Shown here one piece after another: positions 18,689 to 27,134 of a DNA stretch of 64,000 bases. Numbering within the stretch: position 1 is the stretch's first letter; every line of letters starts with the position of its first letter. Under the pieces are notes generated by a model. That model did not search any database, was not told where the DNA came from, and saw only the letters and a program-made list of their open reading frames with translations. A program made the position numbers and the translations under genes. The DNA is from Salinisphaera sp. T31B1. GTDB taxonomy: Bacteria > Pseudomonadota > Gammaproteobacteria > Nevskiales > Salinisphaeraceae. The stretch covers positions 62,001-126,000 of the forward strand of contig NZ_APNH01000001.1 in the NCBI RefSeq assembly GCF_040361275.1, given 5' to 3'.

Positions 18689-18716
18689 CTGTCCTCGACC
18701 GCGAACCGATACCGAC

Positions 18717-19424
18717 ATGCCCATGAACGACCTGCCGAATCTCGAGCCGCAACACCTGACCGTGCGCGCCGACGCCACGCCCAGCGCCCGCGATCACGCC
18801 CCGCGTATCCTGCTGCTCTACGGATCGCTGCGCGAACGCTCCTACAGTCGGCTGCTTACTGAAGAGGCCGCGCGGCTGCTTGAGGCGTTCGGGGCCGAGC
18901 CACGTATCTTCGACCCGCACGGTCTGCCGCTACCCGACGAGACCGAGGCCGAGCATCCGAAGGTCGCCGAACTGCGCGAGCTGTCGCTCTGGTCGGAAGG
19001 CCAGGTCTGGTGCAGCCCCGAGCGCCACGGGAGCGTGACCGGCGTATTCAAGTCGCAGATCGACTGGTTGCCGCTGTCGCTCGGCGGCATGCGCCCGACC
19101 CAGGGCCGCACGCTGGCGGTGATGCAGGTCTGCGGCGGCTCGCAGTCGTTCAACGTAGTCAACACGCTGCGCCTGCTCGGGCGCTGGATGCGCATGTTCA
19201 CCATTCCGAACCAATCGTCGGTGCCCAAGGCGTTCAACGAGTTCGACGAAGCCGGGCGCATGCACCCCTCGCCCTACTACGACCGCGTGGTGGACGTGAT
19301 GGAAGAACTGGTGAAATTCACCCGCCTACTACGCGACCATACCGATTATCTGACCGATCGCTACTCCGAGCGCCGGGAGGCACCCGAAGCGTTGTCGAAG
19401 CGGGTCAACCAGAAGACGATCTGA
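18717..19424 (+). CDS. arsH: ArsH, NADPH-dependent FMN oxidoreductase of organoarsenical resistance
   Basis: Protein of 235 residues with the ArsH signature: [20 protein letters not shown] (FMN phosphate-binding loop), [20 protein letters not shown] and [17 protein letters not shown]. ArsH oxidises trivalent methyl- and aryl-arsenicals to the less toxic pentavalent forms. A second ATG two codons in (18723) is an alternative start. It is the last gene of the ars operon and ends 19 bp before the convergent DUF190 gene. Confidence 0.95.
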   Translation: MPMNDLPNLEPQHLTVRADATPSARDHAPRILLLYGSLRERSYSRLLTEEAARLLEAFGAEPRIFDPHGLPLPDETEAEHPKVAELRELSLWSEGQVWCSPERHGSVTGVFKSQIDWLPLSLGGMRPTQGRTLAVMQVCGGSQSFNVVNTLRLLGRWMRMFTIPNQSSVPKAFNEFDEAGRMHPSPYYDRVVDVMEELVKFTRLLRDHTDYLTDRYSERREAPEALSKRVNQKTI

Positions 19425-19443
19425 AGCCCACGCCGGGCGGCGA

Positions 19444-19761
19444 TCAATCCTCGCCGAAGGCCCAGTACTCGATCGAACGACGGATGCACAACGTGTCGGC
19501 GCCGCTGCCTTCGACCTCACGGATCAGCCGGTCGGCGTCGCCACCGTCGAGGACGAACATCAGCTCTTCGGGCTGGTCCGCCTGTTCGAAGAAGTGCGCG
19601 GAGTGGACATGGCCGCTGGCCCCTTTACCCATCGCATCGACTCGCCGAGTCATGCGCTTGATGCCCATGCGTTGTGCCATGTCGGCGATCGCGTCGAGTA
19701 CCGGCTTGCCATCATGGCGGCGTGCGCTCGGAGCGATGAAGATGACCTCGAAACCTTTCAT
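19444..19761 (-). CDS. DUF190 family protein, linked to crcB
   Basis: Protein of 105 residues. The pattern FEVIFIAPSARRHDGKPVLD, GKGASGHVHSAHFF and ELMFVLDGGDADRLI fits the DUF190 family, which has a PII-like ferredoxin fold. DUF190 genes are commonly found beside crcB fluoride channel genes, as here, where crcB lies 59 bp upstream on the same strand. A regulatory or accessory role in fluoride export has been suggested from such linkage, but the function is not proven. Confidence 0.8.
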   Translation of the reverse strand: MKGFEVIFIAPSARRHDGKPVLDAIADMAQRMGIKRMTRRVDAMGKGASGHVHSAHFFEQADQPEELMFVLDGGDADRLIREVEGSGADTLCIRRSIEYWAFGED

Positions 19762-19820
19762 GCAGAGCCTCTCTGTCGATCGGGCAACGGTTTAGACGAC
19801 CATAACCGATCTCCAGCGTA

Positions 19821-20222
19821 TCAGTGGCCACCCATCAGGCGTCGGCACAGGGCGAATGCCCCCAGCCCCAGCCCGGTCATCGCAAGCGAACCGATCACGT
19901 GTACGGCGATGCCGGCAAACGCCCAGCCCAGCCGTCCGGCCTGGATCTGGGTGAACACTTCCGCCGAGAAGGTAGAGAAAGTGGTCAGCGCCCCCAGGAA
20001 GCCGGTGACGACCATCAGGCGCCAGAACGACGACAGCTCCGGCAACGCCGAGAACGCAGCGACTGCCACGCCGATCAGGAATGCTCCGAGCAGGTTGGCC
20101 ACCAGCGTGCCGGGCGGCATCTGTGGCAGCAGCGTGTTAAGCCCGAGACCAAGTGCCCAGCGGATGTTGGCACCCACGGCCGCGCCGAGGGCAATCGCGA
20201 CGATGGAATAGATCAAGGGCAT
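19821..20222 (-). CDS. crcB: Fluoride channel CrcB (Fluc)
   Basis: From the ATG at 20222 the protein has 133 residues with four transmembrane helices. It shows the Fluc motifs [11 protein letters not shown] and [17 protein letters not shown], the latter with the conserved TTFSTF segment. Fluc channels work as antiparallel dimers and let fluoride leave the cell. The frame is open upstream to an ATG at 20354, but that 44-residue extension is hydrophilic and Glu/Arg-rich, unlike the family, so I treat it as 5' leader. A promoter-like pair lies at 20366-20393. Confidence 0.93.
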   Translation of the reverse strand: MPLIYSIVAIALGAAVGANIRWALGLGLNTLLPQMPPGTLVANLLGAFLIGVAVAAFSALPELSSFWRLMVVTGFLGALTTFSTFSAEVFTQIQAGRLGWAFAGIAVHVIGSLAMTGLGLGAFALCRRLMGGH

Positions 20223-20365
20223 GGTCCGGTCCTCGGCGTATTCGGCGCCGCTCGCCGACTCACTCGTCTGGCCTTCTGGATGAGGTTCACGCGGATCGTA
20301 GCGCTCTGGCGCAGCCTCGTAACGTCGATCATGCATGGACTTGGTCTGGCTCATCCCCTTTATCG

Positions 20366-20393
20366 ACTATACCGGCTTACCGGCGGGCCTCAA
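20366..20393 (-). promoter_or_regulatory. Probable sigma-70 promoter of crcB-DUF190
   Basis: On the minus strand TTGAGG (20393-20388) and TATAGT (20371-20366) are separated by 16 bp, a good match to a vegetative promoter. It would give a leader of about 135 nt before the crcB ATG. I looked for the fluoride riboswitch consensus (a GGNGATG start and a CTGATG-like end) and did not find a convincing match. Confidence 0.45.
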
Positions 20394-20450
20394 CAGCGCT
20401 CGCCGCAGATCACGTCCACGCGGCGGGGCAACGCCTGGCCCGTGTCCGGC

Positions 20451-20470
20451 CGGGTGCCGGCGGGCACCCG
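20451..20470. terminator. GC-rich hairpin downstream of cyoD
   Basis: CGGGTGCC (20451-20458) and GGCACCCG (20463-20470) form a perfect 8-bp stem with a 4-nt loop, about 30 bp after the cyoD stop. No T tract follows on the minus strand, so intrinsic termination would be weak. It may instead protect the mRNA 3' end. Confidence 0.4.
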
Positions 20471-20501
20471 CCCGCGGCGACTTATCCCACTCGCTCGATG
20501 G

Positions 20502-20837
20502 CTAGTGGCCAACCATCATGTGGCGCACGTACAGGCTGTAGAACAGCCACATCGTGCCGCCGACCATCACCACCATGATCAGCAGCGAGAACAGAATGGA
20601 AATCGTGTTCCAACGCTGCTCGGTCGACATGTCCAGGTGCAGGAAGAATCGCAGGTGCACGGCCAGCTGAAGAATCGCTGCGATTGCAATCACGATCAGC
20701 GCCATCCCCTGCGACAACAGGCCGAAGGCCACCACGCCGAAAGGAATGAGGGTCAGAACCAGCGCCAGCACGAACCCGATGAGATAGCCGCGAGCGGTCG
20801 GCGCGTGCCCGGGGGTAGCGTCGGTCGAATGGCTCAT
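20502..20837 (-). CDS. cyoD: Cytochrome bo3 quinol oxidase subunit IV
   Basis: Protein of 111 residues with three transmembrane helices (GYLIGFVLALVLTLIPFGVV, then GMALIVIAIAAILQLAVHLR, then ISILFSLLIMVVMVGGTMWL) and the conserved QLAVHLRFFLHLD segment of CyoD. It is a small accessory subunit that helps assemble the oxidase. Its ATG overlaps the cyoC stop by 4 nt. The haem O synthase gene cyoE, which often follows, is absent downstream. Confidence 0.94.
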   Translation of the reverse strand: MSHSTDATPGHAPTARGYLIGFVLALVLTLIPFGVVAFGLLSQGMALIVIAIAAILQLAVHLRFFLHLDMSTEQRWNTISILFSLLIMVVMVGGTMWLFYSLYVRHMMVGH

Positions 20838-21439
20838 TGCATCACTCCGGGAAGATAGACGGTCGAGAACACGCAGATCCAGACGAGATCCAGGAAATGC
20901 CAGAACAGGCTCAGGCGCGCCAGCCGGGAGGCGATCGGCGCGGTCAGCCCGTGCAGCTGGATCTGGACGACCATGACGACCACCCAGATCAGGCCGAAGA
21001 AGACGTGCGTCCCGTGGGTGCCCACCAGGCCGAAATAGGCCGATAGAAACCCGCTGCGCGTGAAGGAGGCCCCTTCGTGCACGAGCTTGATGAACTCGCT
21101 GAGCTCATGGCCCAGGAAGAACGCGCCCAGCACGAACGTTGCCCCCAGCCAGGCCATGACCCGACTCTTGTGCCCCTGATGCAGACTGACCATCGCCATG
21201 CCGAACGTCAGGCTCGAGAACAGCAGCGCCATCGTCTCCAGAAAGACGCCTCTGAGTTCGAAGACTTCCGATGCGGTGGGCCCGCCCGCGTAGCGTTGCG
21301 ACAGATCCACATAAACGAGAAAGAGCATCGAGAAGATGATCACATCGCTCATGAGATAGACCCAGAAACCGAAGTTGACTTCGGTATCCGCACGGGCCGC
21401 TGCCAGAACGGTTTTCAAACTGGTATCGCTAGACGCCAT
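20834..21439 (-). CDS. cyoC: Cytochrome bo3 quinol oxidase subunit III
   Basis: Protein of 201 residues with five transmembrane segments: TEVNFGFWVYLMSDVIIFSM, the helices around ALLFSSLTFGMAMVSLHQG, VLGAFFLGHELSEF with the conserved glutamate, GLVGTHGTHVFFGLIW, and SLFWHFLDLVWICVFSTVYL. This matches the CyoC/COX3 family. The ATG at 21439 follows GAGG at a suitable distance; a GTG one codon earlier is less likely. Confidence 0.95.
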   Translation of the reverse strand: MASSDTSLKTVLAAARADTEVNFGFWVYLMSDVIIFSMLFLVYVDLSQRYAGGPTASEVFELRGVFLETMALLFSSLTFGMAMVSLHQGHKSRVMAWLGATFVLGAFFLGHELSEFIKLVHEGASFTRSGFLSAYFGLVGTHGTHVFFGLIWVVVMVVQIQLHGLTAPIASRLARLSLFWHFLDLVWICVFSTVYLPGVMQ

Positions 21440-21472
21440 CACAAATGCCTCGAGGATGCGTGCAGTGGAACA

Positions 21473-23545
21473 TCATGCCGGCGTACCTCGCTCGACCGGC
21501 TCGGCCAGATGCGCATGCGGCGAGCGCTCGTCGCCATAGTGCTTGAGGCCCTTGACCCGTTCGAACGCGCCGTCGGCTTCCAGCTGGCGATGGAACGCAT
21601 CCTCGGTGCGCTCGACCTCCTCGGCCGGAATCACGAACTCGGTGTCGGTGTTGAAGCTTCGCGCGATCACCGACCCCACGATGCCCGCCAGGCACAGCCC
21701 GGCCAGCCACCAGATATGCCAGACAAAGGCAAATCCGAAGAAGAACGCCAGGCCGGCGATGACGATCGCGATCGGCGTGGAGCGAGGCATGTGGATGTCC
21801 TCGTAGCGTTCCGGACGCAGGTAGGCGGTATCGTTGACCTTCATTTCCATGAAGGCATCGCGATCGCGGACTTCCGGAATCACGGCGAAGTTGTATTCCG
21901 GCGGCGGCGAGGCGATCGACCATTCGAGCGTACGCCCGCCCCACGGATCGCCGGACAGGTCTCGATTCTTCTCTCGATCCCGCACGCTGACGTATATCTG
22001 CATGAACATCGAAAAGATGCCGTAGGCAACGATGATCGCGCCAATGGCGGCGATGATCAGCCAGATCTGCCAGGCCGGGTTGTCATAGGTGACCATGCGA
22101 CGCGGCATGCCCATGATGCCGAGCATGTACAGCGGCACGAAAGCCACATAGAACCCGATCAACCAGCCCCAGAACGAACGCCGGCCCCATTTTTCGTCCA
22201 GCGTGAAGCCGAATGACTTGGGAAACCAGTAGTAGAAACCGGCAAGCAGCCCGAACATGGTTCCGGGAATCAGCACGTTATGGAAATGCGCGACCAGGAA
22301 GAGGCTGTTGTGCATCTTGAAGTCGGCGCCGGGAATAGCCAGCAGCACGCCGCTCATTCCGCCCATGGTGAAGGTGATCAGAAACCCGATCAGCCATAGC
22401 ATCGGCAGCTTGAATTCGATGCGTCCACGGAACATCGTCCACATCCAGTCGTAGATCTTCACGCCGGTCGGAATGGCGATGATCATCGTGGCGATGCCGA
22501 AGGCGGCATTGCGCAGCGGATCCTGACCCATGGTGAAGAAGTGATGCACCCACACCGTGAATGACAGGAACGCAATCGCCATGGTCGCCCAGACCATCGA
22601 CGTATAACCGAACAGGCGCTTGTTGCAGTAGGTGGCGGTGACTTCAGAGAACACACCGAAGGCCGGCAGAACCAGGATATAGACTTCCGGGTGACCCCAG
22701 ACCCAGAACATGTTGATATACATCATCTGGTCGCCGCCCATCGTACCCGTGAAGAAATGGGTTCCGACGGAACGATCGAGTGCGAGCAGGGCGAGCGCGG
22801 CGGTGAGCGCCGGGAAGGCCAGCACCATCAGGATATTGGTGCACAGCGCCGTCCAGGTGAACATGGGCATGCGCATGAAGCCCATGCCCGGCGCGCGTTT
22901 TTTCAGAATGGTGACAAGGAAATTGATCCCGGTCAGCGTTGTACTGATACCGGATATCTGTAACGCCCAGATCCAGTAGTCCACCCCGCTGCTCGGACTG
23001 GCCTCAAGTCCGGAGAACGGCGTGTAACCGGACCAGCCCGCCTCGGAGAACTGACCGATCAGCAGCGAGATCATGACCAGCGCGCCGGCCGCGGCGGTCA
23101 GCCAGAGGCTGATGGCATTCAGCAGCGGATAGGACACATCACGCGCGCCGATCTGCAGCGGGATCGCGATATTCATCAGGCCGACCAGAAACGGCATCGC
23201 CATGAAGAAGATCATCATGGTGCCGTGGCCGGTGAACAGCTCGGCGAAATGACCGGCATGCAGATAGCCGTCCATGCCGGGGCCGGCGGTGGCCTGCTGC
23301 GCACGGACCATGGAGGCATCGATGAATCCGCGCAGCAGGAAAATCAGCGCGATGATGATGTACATCACGCCGATCTTCTTGTGATCCACGGTCGTGAACC
23401 ATTCGCGGTACAGATAACCCCATTGACGGTAGTAGGTGACCAGACCAACCACCAAGAGCCCGGCACCGATCATCACCACGTTGGCGAATACGATGATCAG
23501 GCTATCGTGGGAAAAGGCTTCGAGCGTGAGTTTTCCGAACATCAT
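21473..23545 (-). CDS. cyoB: Cytochrome bo3 quinol oxidase subunit I
   Basis: Protein of 690 residues, the catalytic subunit of a haem-copper oxidase. Family ligands are visible: the haem histidine in FTGHGTMMIFFMAMPF; CuB ligands in WVWGHPEVYILVLPAFGVFS, with the His-Tyr motif of A-type oxidases, and in VWVHHFFTMG; and the haem-ligand histidines in VAHFHNVLIPG. It reduces O2 to water with electrons from quinol and pumps protons. It lies 19 bp downstream of cyoA. Confidence 0.97.
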   Translation of the reverse strand: MMFGKLTLEAFSHDSLIIVFANVVMIGAGLLVVGLVTYYRQWGYLYREWFTTVDHKKIGVMYIIIALIFLLRGFIDASMVRAQQATAGPGMDGYLHAGHFAELFTGHGTMMIFFMAMPFLVGLMNIAIPLQIGARDVSYPLLNAISLWLTAAAGALVMISLLIGQFSEAGWSGYTPFSGLEASPSSGVDYWIWALQISGISTTLTGINFLVTILKKRAPGMGFMRMPMFTWTALCTNILMVLAFPALTAALALLALDRSVGTHFFTGTMGGDQMMYINMFWVWGHPEVYILVLPAFGVFSEVTATYCNKRLFGYTSMVWATMAIAFLSFTVWVHHFFTMGQDPLRNAAFGIATMIIAIPTGVKIYDWMWTMFRGRIEFKLPMLWLIGFLITFTMGGMSGVLLAIPGADFKMHNSLFLVAHFHNVLIPGTMFGLLAGFYYWFPKSFGFTLDEKWGRRSFWGWLIGFYVAFVPLYMLGIMGMPRRMVTYDNPAWQIWLIIAAIGAIIVAYGIFSMFMQIYVSVRDREKNRDLSGDPWGGRTLEWSIASPPPEYNFAVIPEVRDRDAFMEMKVNDTAYLRPERYEDIHMPRSTPIAIVIAGLAFFFGFAFVWHIWWLAGLCLAGIVGSVIARSFNTDTEFVIPAEEVERTEDAFHRQLEADGAFERVKGLKHYGDERSPHAHLAEPVERGTPA

Positions 23546-23564
23546 GTCCTCGCGGCGCTAGAGA

Positions 23565-24509
23565 TCAGCGATCGGTCAGTCGATCCGGCGGCGGCACCTT
23601 GCCATCGCCGGTCTGAAACCGCTGAATGACGTAGTCGAACAGGCCGTCCCGGATCGAGGAATAGAGGATCGGTTCGACTTTCTTGCTGGGTTCGACCAGT
23701 TGGCGATAGGCCGCCAGATCGAGCGGACGGGATGCAGCCCGCGCCTTGGCGACCCACTGATCGAAGTCCTGCTGGCTCATCGAATGAGCCTCGAAGTTCA
23801 TGCCGGCGAATCCGTCACCGCTGTACTGGTAGTTCTTGCCGAAGAAGGTGCCCTTCTTGTCGGCCATCAGATGCAGGCGGGTACGCATGCCCGACATGGC
23901 CATAATCTGGCTGCCCAACCGCGGAATCATGAACGCGTTCATGACGGTTGCCGAGGTCAGGTCGATCTGCAGCGGTGCATCCACGGGCATGGCCAGTTCG
24001 TTGACGGCCGCGACGTTGTAGTCGGGATAGATGAACAGCCATTTCCAGTCCATCGCGATCGCCTGAACCCGGACGGTCGGGTGCTCCGACTCGAGCGGCT
24101 TGTAAGGGTCCAGATCGAAGGTGGTCACCCAGGTCATCACCGCAAGGACCACGATGATCACGACCGGGCCACCCCAGAGAAAGCCCTCCAGAAGCCCGGA
24201 ATGGTGCCAGTTGGGCGTATAGGTGTTGTGCCTGTTGCCCGAGCGATAGTGCCAGGCGAACCACAACGTGAAACCGACCACCGGCACAAGCACGAACAGC
24301 ATGACGGTGAAGGTGAACAGCATGACGTTGCGTTCATAGGCGGCCACCGGGCCGGCCGTGAAAAACGTCACCAGCGTGTCCAGCCGGAACACCTGAATCC
24401 AGTCGTCGACACCGCAGCCGCTGAGCAGCAGCACCATCGACAGGCTCGAACACAACAGCAGCCATCGGCGCACGGAGTGCTTCCCTTGTCTCGACATTTT
24501 CACGAACAT
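23565..24509 (-). CDS. cyoA: Cytochrome bo3 quinol oxidase subunit II
   Basis: From the ATG at 24509 (AAGG upstream) the protein has 314 residues. It begins with a lipoprotein signal peptide ending in the lipobox LLLSGC, followed by two transmembrane helices and a periplasmic cupredoxin domain (AIAMDWKWLFIYPDYNVAAV and NAFMIPRLGSQIMAMSG). The CuA-binding cysteines are missing, as expected for a quinol rather than cytochrome c oxidase. It is the first gene of cyoABCD; an open frame further upstream is not needed. Confidence 0.95.
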   Translation of the reverse strand: MFVKMSRQGKHSVRRWLLLCSSLSMVLLLSGCGVDDWIQVFRLDTLVTFFTAGPVAAYERNVMLFTFTVMLFVLVPVVGFTLWFAWHYRSGNRHNTYTPNWHHSGLLEGFLWGGPVVIIVVLAVMTWVTTFDLDPYKPLESEHPTVRVQAIAMDWKWLFIYPDYNVAAVNELAMPVDAPLQIDLTSATVMNAFMIPRLGSQIMAMSGMRTRLHLMADKKGTFFGKNYQYSGDGFAGMNFEAHSMSQQDFDQWVAKARAASRPLDLAAYRQLVEPSKKVEPILYSSIRDGLFDYVIQRFQTGDGKVPPPDRLTDR

Positions 24510-24974
24510 CACCTTGCCTTGAGCCCGGTCCACCAGTGATCGCCGAGCCCACCGGACGACCCTGGGTCGGGCGGCTGCGCGGCTCTTCGCTGGCACAACT
24601 GACCGCTGTTCCATCTCGTGCCGTACCGCGACATGCGGTCTGCTGGAACGGTCATTGTGCAGTGCAACTAATATTACGCCCCTGTGCGATCACGCGAAAG
24701 GGTCGAACGATCATCGTCGGCATTGTCGCAGACTATGACCGCCTCACAAGTTACAACGAATTACGCGGGCCCGGGACAAACCGATGCGCCCGCGCCGTCC
24801 GCCTGCTCGGCCGGGTCGGAGCCGCTAGCGCGTAGATATCGCAGCCCGAGTGCCGCCGATAGGGGCGTAGCGGCACTACTTGGGACAACGATGCGCACCG
24901 GCGTCGTGTTCATGCCGGCGCGCATGCATGTGCGGACGGGCCGCGGGCGGGCGCCCGCGGCGACAGACCGACGA
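24510..24974. other. 465-bp intergenic region between cyoA and the YeiH-like gene
   Basis: No convincing coding frame is present. It should hold the cyo promoter, read leftward. A TAATAT (minus strand, 24676-24671) could be a -10 box, but the -35 is poor, suggesting an activated promoter. AGTGCCGC (24849-24856) and GCGGCACT (24870-24877) are perfect 8-bp inverted arms with a 13-bp loop. CCGCGGGC / GCCCGCGG (24941-24960) forms a hairpin just after the stop of the YeiH-like gene. Confidence 0.6.
24941..24960. terminator. GC-rich hairpin downstream of the YeiH-like gene
   Basis: CCGCGGGC (24941-24948) and GCCCGCGG (24953-24960) pair perfectly around a 4-nt loop, 15 bp past the stop codon at 24975. 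No T tract is present on the minus strand. Its surroundings resemble the hairpin after cyoD (both share a CCGCGGCGAC-like flank). Confidence 0.4.
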
Positions 24975-26042
24975 CTAGCCGTGAAGCAGTAGACCGCCGC
25001 TCAAGGCGAGCGCGCTGATCCAGAGCGTGATCGCCGCGCCCAGGAAAAGCGGGCGCCAGCCCAGCCGAGCGACCGACACCAGCCGGGTCTGCAGACCCAT
25101 GGCTACCATTGCGGCGGCCAGCAGGGCCGAATCGATCGTGGTCAGGGTCGTGCGCGTGGTTTCGTGCATGGGCACGAATGAATTCACGCCGACCATGACC
25201 ACGAACAACAGCACGAAAAGAGGAAACGGCGCGCTCGAACGCCCGGCCGCGTCGCCGTCGCCATCCTGGCGCGCGCGCCGCCGCCACCACACCGCCAGTA
25301 CCGCGCATACCGGCGCCAGCATGGCCACGCGCGAGAGCTTGAACAGGCTGGCATCGAGGCCCGCGTTCTGATCGAAGGCAAAACCGGCAGCCACCGCCTG
25401 CGCGACCTCGTGGATGGAACTGCCCGCCCAGGTCGCATACACCGCTTCCGACAGGCCGATCGCGTGGGCGATGGCCGGGTAGGCGAACATCGAAATGGTG
25501 CCGAAGACCGTCACCATGGCGATCGCACAGGCGACATCCTGCTCGCGCCCCTTGATGACGCCGTCGACCGCGACCACCGCCGAGGCACCGCAGATCCCCG
25601 TGCCACAGCCGACCAGCAGGCTCAGCGTATCCGGCAGCTTGAGCGCACGACCGAGAACCACGGCGAGCAGGATCGTGGTCGTCACGGCCACCACCACCAG
25701 CGCGAGTCCGCCGAACCCGACCGACAGCATGTCCTGCAACACGATCCGGAAACCTAGCAGAATGATGCCGGCTCGCAGCAGATAGTGAAGGGTCCAGCGA
25801 ATGCCCGGCTCGACCCGGGCCGGCAACGGCACGCAAAGGCGTAGCAGCACGCCCACGAGAATGCCCACGGTCAACGCCGACAACGGCACGACTTCGTTGA
25901 GCGCCGGCCAGGAGGCGATCGCGTATGACACGCCCGCGAGCGCGATACACAAAAGCAGACCAGGCAGAATGCCCGGCACACGTGCCAACACCCCGGGCGA
26001 ATCTTTGAATTGGGGGGTGGTGGTCGCCTGTTCAGCACTCAT
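24975..26042 (-). CDS. YeiH / UPF0324 family putative sulfate exporter
   Basis: From the ATG at 26042 (GGGAGA ribosome site) the protein has 355 residues with about 10 membrane segments. Family features are LLRAGIILLGFRIVLQD, LLVGCGTGICGASAVVAVD with the conserved GCGTGICGASA, and YATWAGSSIHEVAQAVAAG. YeiH-type proteins are proposed anion exporters; sulfate or a sulfonate breakdown product has been suggested, but no substrate is firmly known. The divergent LysR gene matches the yeiH-yeiE arrangement known from enterics. Confidence 0.88.
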   Translation of the reverse strand: MSAEQATTTPQFKDSPGVLARVPGILPGLLLCIALAGVSYAIASWPALNEVVPLSALTVGILVGVLLRLCVPLPARVEPGIRWTLHYLLRAGIILLGFRIVLQDMLSVGFGGLALVVVAVTTTILLAVVLGRALKLPDTLSLLVGCGTGICGASAVVAVDGVIKGREQDVACAIAMVTVFGTISMFAYPAIAHAIGLSEAVYATWAGSSIHEVAQAVAAGFAFDQNAGLDASLFKLSRVAMLAPVCAVLAVWWRRRARQDGDGDAAGRSSAPFPLFVLLFVVMVGVNSFVPMHETTRTTLTTIDSALLAAAMVAMGLQTRLVSVARLGWRPLFLGAAITLWISALALSGGLLLHG

Positions 26043-26098
26043 AACTATCTCCCGGAGTCGGTAGACAGCCAAGCTAGGCCGAACGACGATTACTTAAA

Positions 26099-26114
26099 AT
26101 CGAATTATATCGAT
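26099..26114. promoter_or_regulatory. Inverted repeat between yeiH-like and lysR genes
   Basis: ATCGA (26099-26103) and TCGAT (26110-26114) are perfect inverted arms around ATTATA. The site sits in an AT-rich patch of the 103-bp divergent intergenic region, a typical place and form for a LysR-type regulator to bind and control both genes. Confidence 0.5.
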
Positions 26115-26145
26115 CCAACCGTTCGGTTTTGCTTATCATTGAGTA

Positions 26146-27054
26146 ATGACCGCGCCGCGTTTCACACTTCGCCAACTCGATATCTTCGCGACCGTCGTGC
26201 GCACCGGCCAGGTGCGGCGTGCGGCCGAGGTGCTGCATCTGAGCCAGGCGGCGGTCAGCCAGGCGCTGCGCGAGCTGGCCCTGGCGTTGGATGTGACGCT
26301 TTTCGAACGGCACGGCCGGGCGCTGATCCCGACCGCAGACGCCCGTCAGCTGCTCGAACTGGCCGCCCCCTCGATGGCCGCACTGGGCGCGATCGATACG
26401 CGGCTGTCGCCGGAACGCGCCGACCAGCCGATCGTCGGCCGTGTGGTACTAGCCGCATCGAGCACAATCACCCGCTATATCCTGCCGCAGGCCCTGGCAC
26501 GTCTTCGTCGCGAGCATCCGGGGCTGGCCGTGACCGTGGTCTCCGGCAACAGTGCGACCGCCGAACGCCGCGTCGCCGATTTCGAGGCCGATCTGGGCTT
26601 TATCGAGGGACCGTCACAGCGCGACGACCTGGACGCCCACGCCTGGGCCACCGATACGCTGCAGATCATCGCCCCACCCGATTATCCGACCGAAACCGTA
26701 GCCGCGGACAATCTGGCCCGCCATGCCTGGGTCGCCCGAGAGCCCGGTTCGGGCACCCGCGCAGTGTTCGAACACAGCCTCGCACTGGCCGGCCTGGCTG
26801 CGCCGCACGCAGCGCTGGTCATCGACGACAGCGGCTCGATCGTGCGCGCCGTTGCTGCCGGAGCGGGCCTGGCCTGCGTGAGCCGGCACGCCGCCACCCA
26901 GGCCAGTGCGCTGTCGCGGGTGCAGTTCATCGATCTGCCCAGCCTGGCCCTGAGGCGTCCGCTCTGGCGTGTCGAACGACGCAACAGCCAACGATCAGCC
27001 TTGATCGCGCGGCTGATTGCGGCATTGACTGCCGCCCTCCCCAGCTCTGAATAA
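26146..27054 (+). CDS. LysR-family regulator, YeiE-like
   Basis: Protein of 302 residues. The N-terminal helix-turn-helix is clear (LRQLDIFATVVRTGQVRRAA, then LHLSQAAVSQALRELALAL), followed by the periplasmic-binding-like effector domain (residues about 95-290, with VVLAASSTITRYILP and REPGSGTRAVFE). It is divergent from the YeiH-like gene, which it presumably controls. The length and the absence of other genes in the pair fit a YeiE-type regulator. The effector is not known. Confidence 0.92.
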   Translation: MTAPRFTLRQLDIFATVVRTGQVRRAAEVLHLSQAAVSQALRELALALDVTLFERHGRALIPTADARQLLELAAPSMAALGAIDTRLSPERADQPIVGRVVLAASSTITRYILPQALARLRREHPGLAVTVVSGNSATAERRVADFEADLGFIEGPSQRDDLDAHAWATDTLQIIAPPDYPTETVAADNLARHAWVAREPGSGTRAVFEHSLALAGLAAPHAALVIDDSGSIVRAVAAGAGLACVSRHAATQASALSRVQFIDLPSLALRRPLWRVERRNSQRSALIARLIAALTAALPSSE

Positions 27055-27134
27055 GCCACGTCCTTTCAGCCGGCGTTCAGTTGGCGAATCTAGGATACGA
27101 CGCGAATTATCTTTTATTCAGAGGGACCTGGATC

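Noticed and set aside
20222-20354. Translated 44-residue extension of CrcB
   Set aside because: It is hydrophilic and unlike any Fluc protein; its ATG would lie almost at the inferred transcription start.
20223-20365. Possible fluoride riboswitch in the crcB leader (GGGGATGAG near the expected RNA start)
   Set aside because: The 3' consensus block (CTGATG followed by a C-rich turn) and the pairing it needs are missing, so only a few bases match.
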